NCBI GenBank assembly: GCA_963816725.1
Contig: CAWFMC010000008.1
Span: 568,293-632,292, forward strand
DNA from: CAVSUB01 sp963816725
GTDB lineage: Bacteria; Acidobacteriota; Vicinamibacteria; Vicinamibacterales; 2-12-FULL-66-21
DNA length: 64,000 nt
Direction: 5' to 3'
Shown here: positions 16,801 through 25,125 of the stretch, piece by piece
How positions within the stretch are numbered: the first letter of the stretch is position 1
Layout: each line of letters begins with the position of its first letter
Notes under the pieces: model-generated
Seen by the model: the letters and a program-made list of their open reading frames with translations, nothing else
Told to the model about the DNA's origin: nothing
The model's database searches: none
Program-made: the position numbers and the translations under genes

Positions 16801-16913
16801 GGGTTCGGCGCTCGGCGCTCGACGCTCGACGCTCGACGCTGGGTGCCGCTAACCAGCTCGTCGCCGAACCTTGAACCGAACCCCGAACCCCGAACCCTGA
16901 ACCCTGAACCCTG
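16801..16913. repeat. Short tandem repeats (8-mer and 7-mer arrays)
   Basis: Two adjoining arrays. The first (about 16803-16842) repeats GGCGCTC/GACGCTC octamers. The second (about 16864-16913) repeats CGAACCC then TGAACCC heptamers, telomere-like. They fill the gap before the Mrp gene and end at TACAAT, a possible -10 box 11 bases before the ATG. Confidence 0.8.
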
Positions 16914-16928
16914 TACAATCAAATCTTC

Positions 16929-18011
16929 ATGCATGCACCGACCGAGGATGCCGTTCTCCAGGCCTTGACGGCAGTTCGTGACCCCGACCTCAATCGCGAC
17001 ATCGTGTCGCTCAAGTTCATCAAGAACCTGCGGATCGAGGGCGGGCGGGTCTCGTTCGCGATCGAGCTGACGACCCCGGCCTGCCCGGTGAAGGATCAGA
17101 TGCGCGAGCAGGCGCGCGATCTGGTCAGCCGCATCCCGGGGGTGACCGCGGTCGATATCGAGATGACCGCACAGGTGCGCGCGAATCTCGGCCCGGACGC
17201 CGGCAAAGAGGCCGTGCCGGGCGTGAAGAACATCATCGCGGTGGGCGCCGGCAAAGGCGGCGTCGGTAAGACGACAGTCGCCGTCAACCTCGCGATCGCG
17301 TTGAGCCAGTGTGGCGGCCGAGTCGCGATGATCGACGGGGACATCTACGGCCCCAACGTCCCGATCATGCTCGGGATCAACACCCAGCTCACGACCGACG
17401 GCGACAAGATCATTCCGGCCGAGCAGTACGGGATCAAGCTCGTCTCGATGGCGTTTCTCACCGGCGACGACGCCCCGGTGATCTGGCGCGGCCCGATGCT
17501 GCACGGCGTCATCCAGCAGTTCTTCCGGCAGGTGCGCTGGGAAGAGATCGACTATCTCATCGTCGACATGCCCCCGGGCACCGGCGACGTGGCGCTCAGT
17601 CTCAGTCAGACGGTGCCGGTGTCGGGCGCGGTTGTCGTGACGACGCCGCAGACCGTATCGCTCGCAGACACGCGCCGCGCCGTCCGGATGTATCAGAAGC
17701 TGAACGTGCCGACGCTCGGGCTGATCGAGAACATGAGTCATTTCATCTGCCCCAACTGCCGCCACGAGAGTGACATCTTCGGCAAAGGCGGGGGTGAAAC
17801 CTTGGCCCAGGAGCTGTCTGTGCCGTTCCTCGGTCGGATTCCGATCTACGAGCCGATCCGGATCGGCGGCGATACCGGCGTGCCGATCGCCATCGGCGAG
17901 CCGGACGCGCCAGCCGCGGCGGCGTTCCGCACCACCGCCGAGCGCCTCGCCGCGCAGCTCTCGATCGCCAGCTACACGAAGCGGGCGATTCCGTTGATGC
18001 AGGTGAGGTAG
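16929..18011 (+). CDS. apbC: Mrp/ApbC-type iron-sulfur cluster carrier ATPase
   Basis: A 360-residue P-loop protein of the Mrp/NBP35 family, which carries Fe-S clusters to apoproteins in the cytoplasm. Residues 1-80 form a MIP18/DUF59 domain (VLQALTAVRDPDLNRDIVSL). The deviant Walker A is VGAGKGGVGKTTVAVNLA near 105-120. Later come DGDIYGPNVP, VDMPPGTGDVALS and the cluster-binding CPNC motif in ENMSHFICPNCRHES. The length fits. It is preceded and followed by short tandem repeats, so it is probably transcribed alone. Confidence 0.93.
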   Translation: MHAPTEDAVLQALTAVRDPDLNRDIVSLKFIKNLRIEGGRVSFAIELTTPACPVKDQMREQARDLVSRIPGVTAVDIEMTAQVRANLGPDAGKEAVPGVKNIIAVGAGKGGVGKTTVAVNLAIALSQCGGRVAMIDGDIYGPNVPIMLGINTQLTTDGDKIIPAEQYGIKLVSMAFLTGDDAPVIWRGPMLHGVIQQFFRQVRWEEIDYLIVDMPPGTGDVALSLSQTVPVSGAVVVTTPQTVSLADTRRAVRMYQKLNVPTLGLIENMSHFICPNCRHESDIFGKGGGETLAQELSVPFLGRIPIYEPIRIGGDTGVPIAIGEPDAPAAAAFRTTAERLAAQLSIASYTKRAIPLMQVR

Positions 18012-18023
18012 GGAACCTGAAAC

Positions 18024-18090
18024 GGTTCAAGGTTCATGGGGTTCAGGGTTCAAGGTTGGGTTCAAGGTTCAACGTTCAGGTTCAGGGGTT
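18024..18090. repeat. GGTTCA-type short tandem repeats
   Basis: Degenerate 7-10 base repeats built on GGTTCA(A/G)G fill the gap between the Mrp gene and the DUF3347-like gene. They are related to the arrays at 16864, 25034 and 31852. No spacers or fixed period are seen. Confidence 0.8.
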
Positions 18091-18094
18091 CTGC

Positions 18095-18553
18095 ATGCGC
18101 ATCTGGAATCGTGGCGTGATGGTGGCGGTGCTCGGTGTGCTCGCGCTGGTCGGCGTGCGGGCCGAGGCGTCCGAGCCGATGAAGGCAATCGTGGCGTCGT
18201 ACCTCGACATGCAGCAGCAACTGGCCGGCGACAAGATCGACACCGTGAAAGCGCAAGCGCACGCCATTGGTGAGCAGGCGGCGAAGCTCGAGAAAGCTGG
18301 GAGCGCGATCGTTTCCGCCGCCGCCAACGTCGAGAAGGCGGCCGACCTGAAGGCGGTGCGCGAAGCGTTCGGGCCGCTCAGCGATGCGGTGGTCGCCGCC
18401 GCGAAGGCGGACGGGTGGACCGATGTCAGCGGCCTGAAGCTCGCCTACTGCCCGATGGTCAAGCACACGTGGCTGCAGACCGCAGACTCGCTACAGAACC
18501 CCTACTTCGGGAAGGCGATGCCGACCTGTGGCGAGTTCCGCCCGATGCAGTAG
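18095..18553 (+). CDS. Exported DUF3347-like protein
   Basis: A 152-residue secreted protein. The ATG chosen lies just after the repeat array and gives a signal peptide (VMVAVLGVLALVGVRAEA). The mature part is helical (MKAIVASYLDMQQQLAGDK). It ends with the DUF3347 signature YCPMVKHTWLQ, NPYFGKAMPTCGEF, with two Cys and a Met/His set that in related domains sits beside heavy-metal efflux adaptors. A periplasmic metal-related role is possible but unproven here; no efflux genes are adjacent. Confidence 0.75.
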   Translation: MRIWNRGVMVAVLGVLALVGVRAEASEPMKAIVASYLDMQQQLAGDKIDTVKAQAHAIGEQAAKLEKAGSAIVSAAANVEKAADLKAVREAFGPLSDAVVAAAKADGWTDVSGLKLAYCPMVKHTWLQTADSLQNPYFGKAMPTCGEFRPMQ

Positions 18554-18582
18554 CGCGGCCCACTCCTGGTCGCCCTTCCTCC

Positions 18583-19893
18583 ATGCCCCTGCCGCACACG
18601 CGCGTGACCCTCGCCAATGGTCTGGACGTCCTGGTCCACGAGGATCACGATTGCCCGATCGTCGCGGTCAACGTCTGGTATCACGTCGGCTCGAAGAACG
18701 AGAAGCCGGGTCGCACCGGGTTCGCGCACCTGTTCGAGCACCTGATGTTCGAAGGGTCGGAACACCACGACAAGGGCTATTTCCATCCGTTGCAGGAAGC
18801 CGGCGGGACCTTGAACGGCTCGACCAACGCCGACCGCACCAACTACTGGGAAGTCGTCCCAACCAACGCGCTGGAGCTGGCGCTGTGGATGGAATCGGAT
18901 CGTATGGGCTACCTGCTGCCGGCGCTGACGGATCAGAAATTCCAGAACCAGCGCGACGTGGTGCTCAACGAGCGGCGGCAGAATTACGAGAACCGCCCAT
19001 ACGGCTTCGCGGGCATGGCGATGGTCAAGGCCCTGTATCCGCCGGATCATCCCTATCACTGGCTGACCATCGGCGAAGCCGCCGATCTGCGCGCGACCGA
19101 GCTCGCTGACGTGCGCGCGTTCTTCCAGACCTACTACCGGCCGCGCAACGCCTCGCTGGCGCTCGCCGGCGACATCGACACCGATCGTGCGATCGCCCTG
19201 GTCGAGGACTACTTCGGCGGGATCGATGCCGGCGATCCTCCGCCGCCGGTCGAAGCAGCGGCGCCGGTGCCCCCCGAGACTGAGGTACGGCTGGTGCTCG
19301 AGGATCGCGTCGAGCTGCCTCGCCTCTATCTCGCCTGGCACTCCGCCGGCCTGTTCGCCGACGGCGACGCCGAGATGGACTTGATCGCGGAGATCCTCGC
19401 TGGCAGCAAGACCTCCCGGCTCTATCGGGCGCTGGTTTACGATCAGCGCATTGCCACCGAGATCGCCGCGTCGCAGAACTCGCGCGAGATTGGCGGCTTC
19501 TTCCAGATCGTGGCCACCGCGGCCCCGGGCCGCTCGCTCGAGGAGCTCGAGGCCGCGATCGCCCGCGAGCTCGCCGGCTTCATCGCCGCCGGCCCGACGG
19601 CGACGGAAATGGAGCGCTGCCTGGCGCAATCCGAATCACATTTCATCTACCGCCTGCAGACGGTCGGCGGATTCGGCGGCAAGTCCGATCAGCTGAACGC
19701 CTACAACGTGTTCCTGGGCGATCCCGATTACTTCGACCAGGATCTCGATCGCTACCGCCAGGCGTCACCGGCCAACCTGCAGGATGCCGCGGCCCGCGCG
19801 CTGCAGGCTGCGCACCGCATCACCCTCAGCGTCGTCCCGCGTGGCCGTCTGGACCTCGCGCTGGAGGGCTCGACGTCGGTGTCGGTGGCCTGA
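18583..19893 (+). CDS. M16 family zinc metallopeptidase (catalytic subunit)
   Basis: A 436-residue pitrilysin-type protease. The inverted zinc motif HLFEH (near residues 50-54, in GFAHLFEHLMFEG) supplies two His and the catalytic Glu; the third ligand Glu lies in the following helix. Two M16 lobes are present, the second around LPRLYLAWHSAG. No signal peptide is evident from this ATG, although the MPLPHTRVTLANGLDVLVHE start is standard. The stop overlaps the start of a second M16 gene (TGATG), and the two products probably form an active/inactive heterodimer. Confidence 0.92.
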   Translation: MPLPHTRVTLANGLDVLVHEDHDCPIVAVNVWYHVGSKNEKPGRTGFAHLFEHLMFEGSEHHDKGYFHPLQEAGGTLNGSTNADRTNYWEVVPTNALELALWMESDRMGYLLPALTDQKFQNQRDVVLNERRQNYENRPYGFAGMAMVKALYPPDHPYHWLTIGEAADLRATELADVRAFFQTYYRPRNASLALAGDIDTDRAIALVEDYFGGIDAGDPPPPVEAAAPVPPETEVRLVLEDRVELPRLYLAWHSAGLFADGDAEMDLIAEILAGSKTSRLYRALVYDQRIATEIAASQNSREIGGFFQIVATAAPGRSLEELEAAIARELAGFIAAGPTATEMERCLAQSESHFIYRLQTVGGFGGKSDQLNAYNVFLGDPDYFDQDLDRYRQASPANLQDAAARALQAAHRITLSVVPRGRLDLALEGSTSVSVA

Positions 19894-21248
19894 TGCCCGT
19901 CGATCGGTCCAGACTGCCAGCGCTCGGTCCCGAGCCGGCGTTCAACTTTCCACAAATCGTCCGCCGCCGGCTCCCGAACGGGCTACGCGTGTGGACTGCC
20001 GAACATCGCGATGTCCCGGTGATCAGCGCGCTGCTGCTGCTCCCCACGGGCGCGGCTGATGACCCGGCGAACCGGCCCGGGCTCGCCGCGATCACCGGTG
20101 ATCTCCTGGATGAGGGCTGCGGCGATCTGAGTGCGCTCGATTTCCACGAGGCGCTTGGCCGGATGGGCACCAGCCTCGACACCGAGGTCGGGTCCGACGC
20201 GACGCTGCTCGGCCTGACGATGCTGGAGCGCTTCGCCGATCGTGGGCTGGCGCTGCTGTCCGATCTGGCGATCAGGCCGCGAATGGAGACGCGCGAGTTC
20301 GATCGCGTACGCGAGCTGCGCCTCAATCGCCTCACGCAATTGCGCGATGTGCCGTCAGCCGTGGCGGAACGTGTCTTCGTCGAGCGGCTGTACGGCGGCC
20401 ATCCCTATGGGCATCTGTCGATCGGGACCGAAGCGTCGCTGTCGGCGCTGACCGTCGACGAGGCCAGGGCGTTTCACGACACGCGCTACGATCCGGCGTT
20501 CGCGACGTTGATTCTGGTGGGTGACGGCAGCCACGATCGGCTCGCCGCGCTCGGCGAGCAAGCCTTCGCGCACTGGCCGTCGTTCCCGCATCGCCTCCGC
20601 GCCGATCGCTCCACGCCGGCGCCGCCTCCGCCCGCCGACCGGCTGGTCATGGTCCACCGCCCGGGTGCGGCGCAGTCGGAGCTGCGGATCGGGCACGTCT
20701 CGGTCAGCCGCAGCACGCCGGACTATCACGCGCTGGTCACCCTCAACATGATCCTCGGCGGCCAGTTCGTGAGCCGGATCAACATGAATCTCCGCGAGAA
20801 GAAGGGGTACACCTACGGCGCACGTACCAGCTTCGACGTGAGGCGTGGCGTGGGTCCGTTCGTGCTGCAAGCGGGCGTGCAGCTCGAAGCCACCGCCGAC
20901 GCGGTGAAGGAAGCGATCGGCGAGCTGGAGGCGATTCGCGGCGAGCGGCCGGTCACCCGCGAGGAGCTGCTGCTCGGTCGCGCCGCCTTGACCCGCGGTT
21001 ATCCGCGCAACTTCGAAACCGGCGAGCAGATCGCCCGCGGTGCGGCGCAGCTCGCCCTCTACGACCTTCCTGAAGACTACTTCTCGACGTTCGTGCCGAC
21101 CGTGTTGTCGCTGACCGAAGCTGACGTCACCCGTGCGGCGGTGACCTACATCCATCCCGAACGGCTGCTGACGGTGATCGTCGGGGACCGTGACAAGGTG
21201 GGCCCCGCACTCGAGACGCTCGGGCCTTCCGTCCTGCACATCGCGTAG
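19893..21248 (+). CDS. M16 family peptidase-like protein, probably non-catalytic partner
   Basis: A 451-residue M16 protein in which the zinc motif is lost: where HxxEH should be, the sequence is GLAAITGDLLDEGCG. It keeps the R/Y substrate-grip region (NLREKKGYTYGARTSF), which in M16B enzymes is carried by the inactive subunit and helps bind peptide. Translational overlap with the catalytic subunit gene supports 1:1 assembly. The pair may degrade peptides; its location is uncertain because neither protein has a clear signal peptide. Confidence 0.9.
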   Translation: MPVDRSRLPALGPEPAFNFPQIVRRRLPNGLRVWTAEHRDVPVISALLLLPTGAADDPANRPGLAAITGDLLDEGCGDLSALDFHEALGRMGTSLDTEVGSDATLLGLTMLERFADRGLALLSDLAIRPRMETREFDRVRELRLNRLTQLRDVPSAVAERVFVERLYGGHPYGHLSIGTEASLSALTVDEARAFHDTRYDPAFATLILVGDGSHDRLAALGEQAFAHWPSFPHRLRADRSTPAPPPPADRLVMVHRPGAAQSELRIGHVSVSRSTPDYHALVTLNMILGGQFVSRINMNLREKKGYTYGARTSFDVRRGVGPFVLQAGVQLEATADAVKEAIGELEAIRGERPVTREELLLGRAALTRGYPRNFETGEQIARGAAQLALYDLPEDYFSTFVPTVLSLTEADVTRAAVTYIHPERLLTVIVGDRDKVGPALETLGPSVLHIA

Positions 21249-21372
21249 ACTCCCCACGGCGCGATTGGTCACAGCGGTCGAGCGGCAGCCTGCACGGCCG
21301 CTCGAACACTAGAACGGTTGGCATGGGAGGACGTGCGCGCCCGCTTTCGCGTGCGCCAGCCGTGGCGAGCGA

Positions 21373-21585
21373 TCAGAGATAGCGCAGCAGACCCTGCAAC
21401 GCGTCGTAGAGCACGCCGGCCAGCGCCCGGGCCAGCGGGGACACGTTGCCGCGCGCGAGATCCGCGGCGGCATCCGCCGTCGTGACCGGCTGAGACACGA
21501 GCAGCCAAATGGTGGCAGCGGCCAGTGCGAGCGCCACCATCCCGACCACTGCGGCGAGGCTGAGGCTGACGCGGGCGAAGGTCAT
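21373..21585 (-). CDS. Hypothetical small membrane protein
   Basis: A 70-residue protein with one hydrophobic segment (LSLAAVVGMVALALAAATIW) near the N-terminus, followed by a short extracytoplasmic helix-like part (DLARGNVSPLARALAGVLYD). It could be a signal anchor. I recognise no family. It sits alone, convergent with the M16 pair. Confidence 0.45.
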   Translation of the reverse strand: MTFARVSLSLAAVVGMVALALAAATIWLLVSQPVTTADAAADLARGNVSPLARALAGVLYDALQGLLRYL

Positions 21586-21798
21586 GGCAATCGGTGCAGT
21601 CTATAACGCGCGTAAATCTGTGTCTTGGACGGACGCTGCCGGAGAACGGTTCCTCGCCGGGCCCGCCACTCGCCGGTTCCCGACCGCTATCCGCCGACGG
21701 ACGAGACACTTAGCGCCATGCTCTCACGCCGGAGAGATAGAGGTCCGGCATCGTCCGCGGCGGGTCGACCGCGTGGCTTAGACACCGGGACGCCGAGA

Positions 21799-22809
21799 TC
21801 AGAGCGCTCGAGCGAGGAAGCGGCAGAGCGTCAACCCGTCCATCCATTTGAACGGTGTCACGCCGGTGCTGTAGTGGCCGCACGGCAGCACCATCAGCTG
21901 GTGCGCGATCCCCCGGCGGCGGAATTCGTTCACCAGGAGCCGCGACAGGCCGACCGGGAACGTCAGGTCGTAGCGGGCATAGACGAGCAGCAGGAGCCGC
22001 CCGCGCACGCGTTCCAGGAACGGGAAGGGTGAGATCGGCATCCAGATGCGGCGAAGCCGATCGAGGTCGATGCGATCGTCGAGGCTTTCGCGCACGTGTG
22101 ACGTCGACAGCCCGCTCCAGACGACATCCGCGAAGTAGGGCGAGATGTGATTGAGGGCGGCGGCCCGAATCAACGGCTCGTGCGCCGTCGTCAACATCGA
22201 CAAGCAGGAGCCGAGACTCGTACCGAGGATGCCGATGGACTCGTAACCCTGCTGCGCCAGCCAGGCGATCGCCCGCCGCGCATCGAGCACTGCCTGGCGG
22301 CATACCTGTGTCGTCCGTCCGATGTTGGCGCTGACGATGTAATCGGCGCGCCGGAGCTCCGGCGGCCGGCGTTCGTCGTGATAGGGAAGCGTCAGGCGCA
22401 ACGCGGACAGCTTGAACTGGTTCAGCAGGCGGCACAGGCCGATGTGGCCGCCGGCGTCCGCGTTCCACTGCGGCAGCACCAATACGGCACGGCGGCGCCC
22501 CTGCGCCGACTGCTCGGGAAAATACCGCGCGCGCACGAGGTTGTTCTCGGGATGTGGCGTCTCGATCGCGCTCGGGAACGTGAGCTCGTGGCCCACCAGC
22601 GCGTAGTCGTCGCACGTCGGCGCGTGATAGAAGGCCTCGCTGCCGGCCACCGTGCGATCTGCCCATTGCTCGAGCCACGAGGCCGGATCAGAGACGGCGG
22701 CCGCGGACGGATCGATCCACTCCACGCCCCACTCGAAGGGCCGGACGACGCGATCGGTCGAAGCGGAGGCGAGCCGCCGCTCCCATCCATGAAAGGCGCG
22801 AGCGATCAC
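21799..22809 (-). CDS. Alpha/beta hydrolase (ABHD18-like)
   Basis: A 336-residue hydrolase beginning at a GTG that overlaps the rhodanese stop (GTGA). The nucleophile elbow is ILGTSLGSCLS, preceded by an oxyanion strand region VLVLPQWNADAGGH and a GYESIGILG strand. Candidate acid and base are the Asp in YARYDLTFPVG and the His in LPCGHYSTG. The LPYHDERRPP segment and overall layout recall the ABHD18-like group, whose substrates are unknown. Coupling to a rhodanese gene is an unusual pairing. Confidence 0.75.
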   Translation of the reverse strand: MIARAFHGWERRLASASTDRVVRPFEWGVEWIDPSAAAVSDPASWLEQWADRTVAGSEAFYHAPTCDDYALVGHELTFPSAIETPHPENNLVRARYFPEQSAQGRRRAVLVLPQWNADAGGHIGLCRLLNQFKLSALRLTLPYHDERRPPELRRADYIVSANIGRTTQVCRQAVLDARRAIAWLAQQGYESIGILGTSLGSCLSMLTTAHEPLIRAAALNHISPYFADVVWSGLSTSHVRESLDDRIDLDRLRRIWMPISPFPFLERVRGRLLLLVYARYDLTFPVGLSRLLVNEFRRRGIAHQLMVLPCGHYSTGVTPFKWMDGLTLCRFLARAL

Positions 22810-23267
22810 TCGGCGACGGGACCCCGTTCCGCCAGCGTGGCGTGCAGGTCGTCGTAACCGTGCCCCTCGATCGTCGCGGTTTCGACTGGCAGCGCCGCCT
22901 GGAGCCATCCCTCGGCACTGACCGCGCCGGTCATCGGATCGCGCGCACCACCGAATCCGCCGGTGACGTTGAGCACGTCGTTGAAGCCGGCCAGCACCAG
23001 CATCTCCGAGGCCTGCGCCGAGCGCACTCCGGCCTGGCAGCCGATCATCAGTTTGGCGTCCGACGCGAAGTTCGCGCGCATGACGTCGAGGAACTCCCGG
23101 TTCGGCATCAGTTGACCGCTGTGCGGGTCGCGATGGAACAGCGGCACGTTGACCGCCTCGGGTGGATGTCCCTGCTCGAATTCGGGAATGGAGCGGACGT
23201 CCACGTAGGTGTAGCCCTCAGCCTGCTTCTCGCGCGCTTCCCGCACGGTGATGTCATCGAAGGCCAT
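22806..23267 (-). CDS. Rhodanese-like sulfurtransferase domain protein
   Basis: A 153-residue single-domain rhodanese. The ATG giving MAFDDITVREAREKQ is chosen; an upstream extension would run through a simple repeat. Family motifs are YVDVRSIPEFEQGHPPEA and the active-site loop MIGCQAGVRSAQA with the persulfide-forming Cys. It should move sulfur in the cytoplasm. A C-terminal extension of about 40 residues follows GGFGGARDP. The hydrolase gene overlaps its stop. Confidence 0.88.
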   Translation of the reverse strand: MAFDDITVREAREKQAEGYTYVDVRSIPEFEQGHPPEAVNVPLFHRDPHSGQLMPNREFLDVMRANFASDAKLMIGCQAGVRSAQASEMLVLAGFNDVLNVTGGFGGARDPMTGAVSAEGWLQAALPVETATIEGHGYDDLHATLAERGPVAE

Positions 23268-23280
23268 GAAGAGAGATTGT

Positions 23281-23316
23281 GGATCGGGATCGGGGATCAG
23301 GGATCCGGGATCGGGC
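23281..23316. repeat. Short GGGATC tandem repeat upstream of the rhodanese gene
   Basis: Five near-copies of GGGATCGGG/GGATC(A/C)GG in about 36 bases, directly upstream of the rhodanese start. It is another of the short tandem arrays found at gene borders in this window, with a different unit. Confidence 0.6.
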
Positions 23317-23384
23317 GCCAGTCGCGCCGTAGCCTCAGGGAAGGCGGATAGCTGTCGGGCAGCCAGCTTGCAGCAGCGAAGCGG

Positions 23385-23549
23385 ATGCTGGAACAGCCAC
23401 CGCTGCCCGACGTACCTCATCCGCCGGACGTCATCAAGACGCCACCGCCGGTGAACTCGCCGATACCGCCGGGGGACAACGATCCGTCAGCAGGTCCGGA
23501 CCTTCATCCGGTGCCGCCGCCGACGGATCCGTCCCCGCCTGAGCTGTAG
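23385..23549 (+). CDS. Possible proline-rich small protein
   Basis: A 54-residue frame, MLEQPPLPDVPHPPDVIK, then TPPPVNSPIPPGDNDPS and ending VPPPTDPSPPEL. More than a third of the residues are proline, with regular acidic spacing that looks more like a real disordered peptide than random high-GC translation. Its last 46 bases overlap the 3' end of the convergent amidase gene, which counts against it. No clear ribosome site is seen and the function is unknown. Confidence 0.3.
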   Translation: MLEQPPLPDVPHPPDVIKTPPPVNSPIPPGDNDPSAGPDLHPVPPPTDPSPPEL

Positions 23550-24856
23550 CGTTCGACTGCACGGCCGATGGCCAGGACTTCGGCGCTGCTGCGGCCGACG
23601 ATCTGGACGCCTCGCGGGAGCCCGTCGCCACCTAGGCCGGCTGGGACTGCCAAGGCCGGATGCCCTGTGATGTTGAAGAGCTGAGTCAGGCGCAGCATGG
23701 CCGCCCGCACCGGCACAGAGGCCCCCTCAAATTCCACGGTGGCCGCGCCGATGCGCGGCGCGCCCATCGGCTGCGCGGGCAGCAGCAGGGCGTCCAGACC
23801 TGCGAGGGCGCGGTCGACGTGCGACCGCAACCGGTCGCGAAGACGCATGGCCCGCACGTAATCCTCCCCGAGCACGTAGCCACCCATCTCCAAGCGAATC
23901 CGCACGCCAGGTGAGTAGTCATCGGCGTGCGGCTCCAGCCACGGCGCGTGATAGCACGTGGCTTCTGGCAGGACGATGTGCAGGTAGACGTGCGGGGTCC
24001 AGGCCGCGTTCTCGATCGTGATGTCGACGACCCGGTGCCCGGCGGTGACCAGGGCCTCGCGCACACGCGTGAGCGCCGCTCTGGCGCCGGCATCCAGCAG
24101 ATCGCAGAAGTACGAACCGGGGACGCCGAACGTCAGCGGACCCTGAGGCGCCGACGCGGTGCTTGAACTTGCTGTCAGCACGTCGTGCATCAACGTGGCG
24201 TCAGCCACCGAGCGGGCCATCGGGCCCACGTGATCCAGCGTGCCGCTCAGGGGCACGACTCCGGCGGTCGAGACCTCGCCAAGGGCCGGCTTGAGGCCGA
24301 CGAGGCCGCACACGGCGGACGGGATGCGGATCGAACCGCCTGTGTCGGTGCCCAGCGCACCGAATGCCATGCCGGTGGCGAGTGCGACGGCGGACCCGCC
24401 ACTCGATCCACCGGCGGATCGCGACTCGTCCAGCGGGTGCCGCACCGGGCCAAACGCGGTCTCGTCACTGGTCGTGCCGAACGCGAACTCGTGCAGGTTG
24501 GTCTTACCGATGATGATTGCGCCCGCCTCACGCAATCTCGTGATGACCGGCGCGTCCGCCGCCGCCGCGGTCACCGGCAGCGCCGATCCCGATGTCGTCT
24601 TCGTTCCGGCCACGTCGATCAGATCCTTGACCGCGATCGGAATGCCATGGAGCGGCCCGCGGTAGTGTCCGGACGCGATCTCCGACCGGGCCCGTTCCGC
24701 GTCGGCTCTCGCCTGATCCGCCATCAGCGTGATGAACGCGTTCAGGCTGGATCGCGTGCGGGCGGCCTCGAGACAGCCGGCCACGAGATCGACGGGGGAC
24801 AGGCGTCCTGACTGCACCAGCGGCGCGATCTCGCTGATCGTGCGCAGATCGCTCAC
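23504..24856 (-). CDS. Amidase-signature family amidohydrolase
   Basis: A 450-residue amidase of the GatA/AtzF-like family. The catalytic triad is visible: Lys in GIPIAVKDLIDVAGTK, the cis-Ser in AGGSSGGSAVALA, and the nucleophilic Ser in GTDTGGSIRIPS. The start is a GTG overlapping the stop of a 56-residue gene. The substrate is unknown; the enzyme releases ammonia from an amide in this family. No gatB is present, so it is not the Glu-tRNA amidotransferase as judged from this window. Confidence 0.9.
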   Translation of the reverse strand: MSDLRTISEIAPLVQSGRLSPVDLVAGCLEAARTRSSLNAFITLMADQARADAERARSEIASGHYRGPLHGIPIAVKDLIDVAGTKTTSGSALPVTAAAADAPVITRLREAGAIIIGKTNLHEFAFGTTSDETAFGPVRHPLDESRSAGGSSGGSAVALATGMAFGALGTDTGGSIRIPSAVCGLVGLKPALGEVSTAGVVPLSGTLDHVGPMARSVADATLMHDVLTASSSTASAPQGPLTFGVPGSYFCDLLDAGARAALTRVREALVTAGHRVVDITIENAAWTPHVYLHIVLPEATCYHAPWLEPHADDYSPGVRIRLEMGGYVLGEDYVRAMRLRDRLRSHVDRALAGLDALLLPAQPMGAPRIGAATVEFEGASVPVRAAMLRLTQLFNITGHPALAVPAGLGGDGLPRGVQIVGRSSAEVLAIGRAVERYSSGGDGSVGGGTG

Positions 24857-25023
24857 GTGCGCTCCGGCGGTGTCTCGGACTTGGCGCTGTCGCGATCCTC
24901 CGCGTCAGCCTTCCGCAGCGCCGCGGTCGATGCCGCCAGACCCTCGAGCAGCGGCACGAGCTCCGGCATCTTGCGCTTGATCGCGTCGGCTTTGGCGGCG
25001 GCGAGCCAGTCTTCGATGTACAT
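24853..25023 (-). CDS. Small helical protein coupled to the amidase
   Basis: A 56-residue frame, MYIEDWLAAAKADAIKRK, then MPELVPLLEGLAASTAALRK and an acidic tail. The stop TGA overlaps the amidase GTG start, so the two are translationally coupled. Size, two predicted helices and position recall GatC or AtzG-like (DUF4089) partners that brace amidase-family enzymes, but I do not see the specific signature, so that is inference only. Confidence 0.6.
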   Translation of the reverse strand: MYIEDWLAAAKADAIKRKMPELVPLLEGLAASTAALRKADAEDRDSAKSETPPERT

Positions 25024-25033
25024 GTTCGTTTAC

Positions 25034-25098
25034 GGGTTCAAGGTTCAAGGTTCAGGGTTCAGGGTTCGGCCTTAAGGTTCGGTCAAGGAGTTCGAACC
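25034..25098. repeat. GGTTCA-type short tandem repeats
   Basis: GGTTCAA/GGTTCAG heptamers, five in near-perfect register then decaying, lie between the beta-barrel-like gene and the amidase operon. Related to arrays at 16864, 18024 and 31852. Confidence 0.8.
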
Positions 25099-25125
25099 GA
25101 CTGAGAGCTGCCGAGCGCAGCGCCA

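Noticed and set aside
15699..17765. Long minus-strand open frame antisense to the J-domain, membrane-protein and Mrp genes
   Set aside because: Arg/His/Gln-rich translation, no family resemblance, and it runs against several recognised plus-strand genes; an effect of high GC content.
16801..18090. GGTTCA and GACGCTC tandem arrays as CRISPR repeats
   Set aside because: Units are only 7-10 bases, directly abutting, with no spacers of constant length and no cas genes nearby.
23504..25023. Amidase plus small gene as GatA and GatC of the tRNA amidotransferase
   Set aside because: No gatB, the small protein lacks a clear GatC signature, and gene order differs; left as a general amidase.
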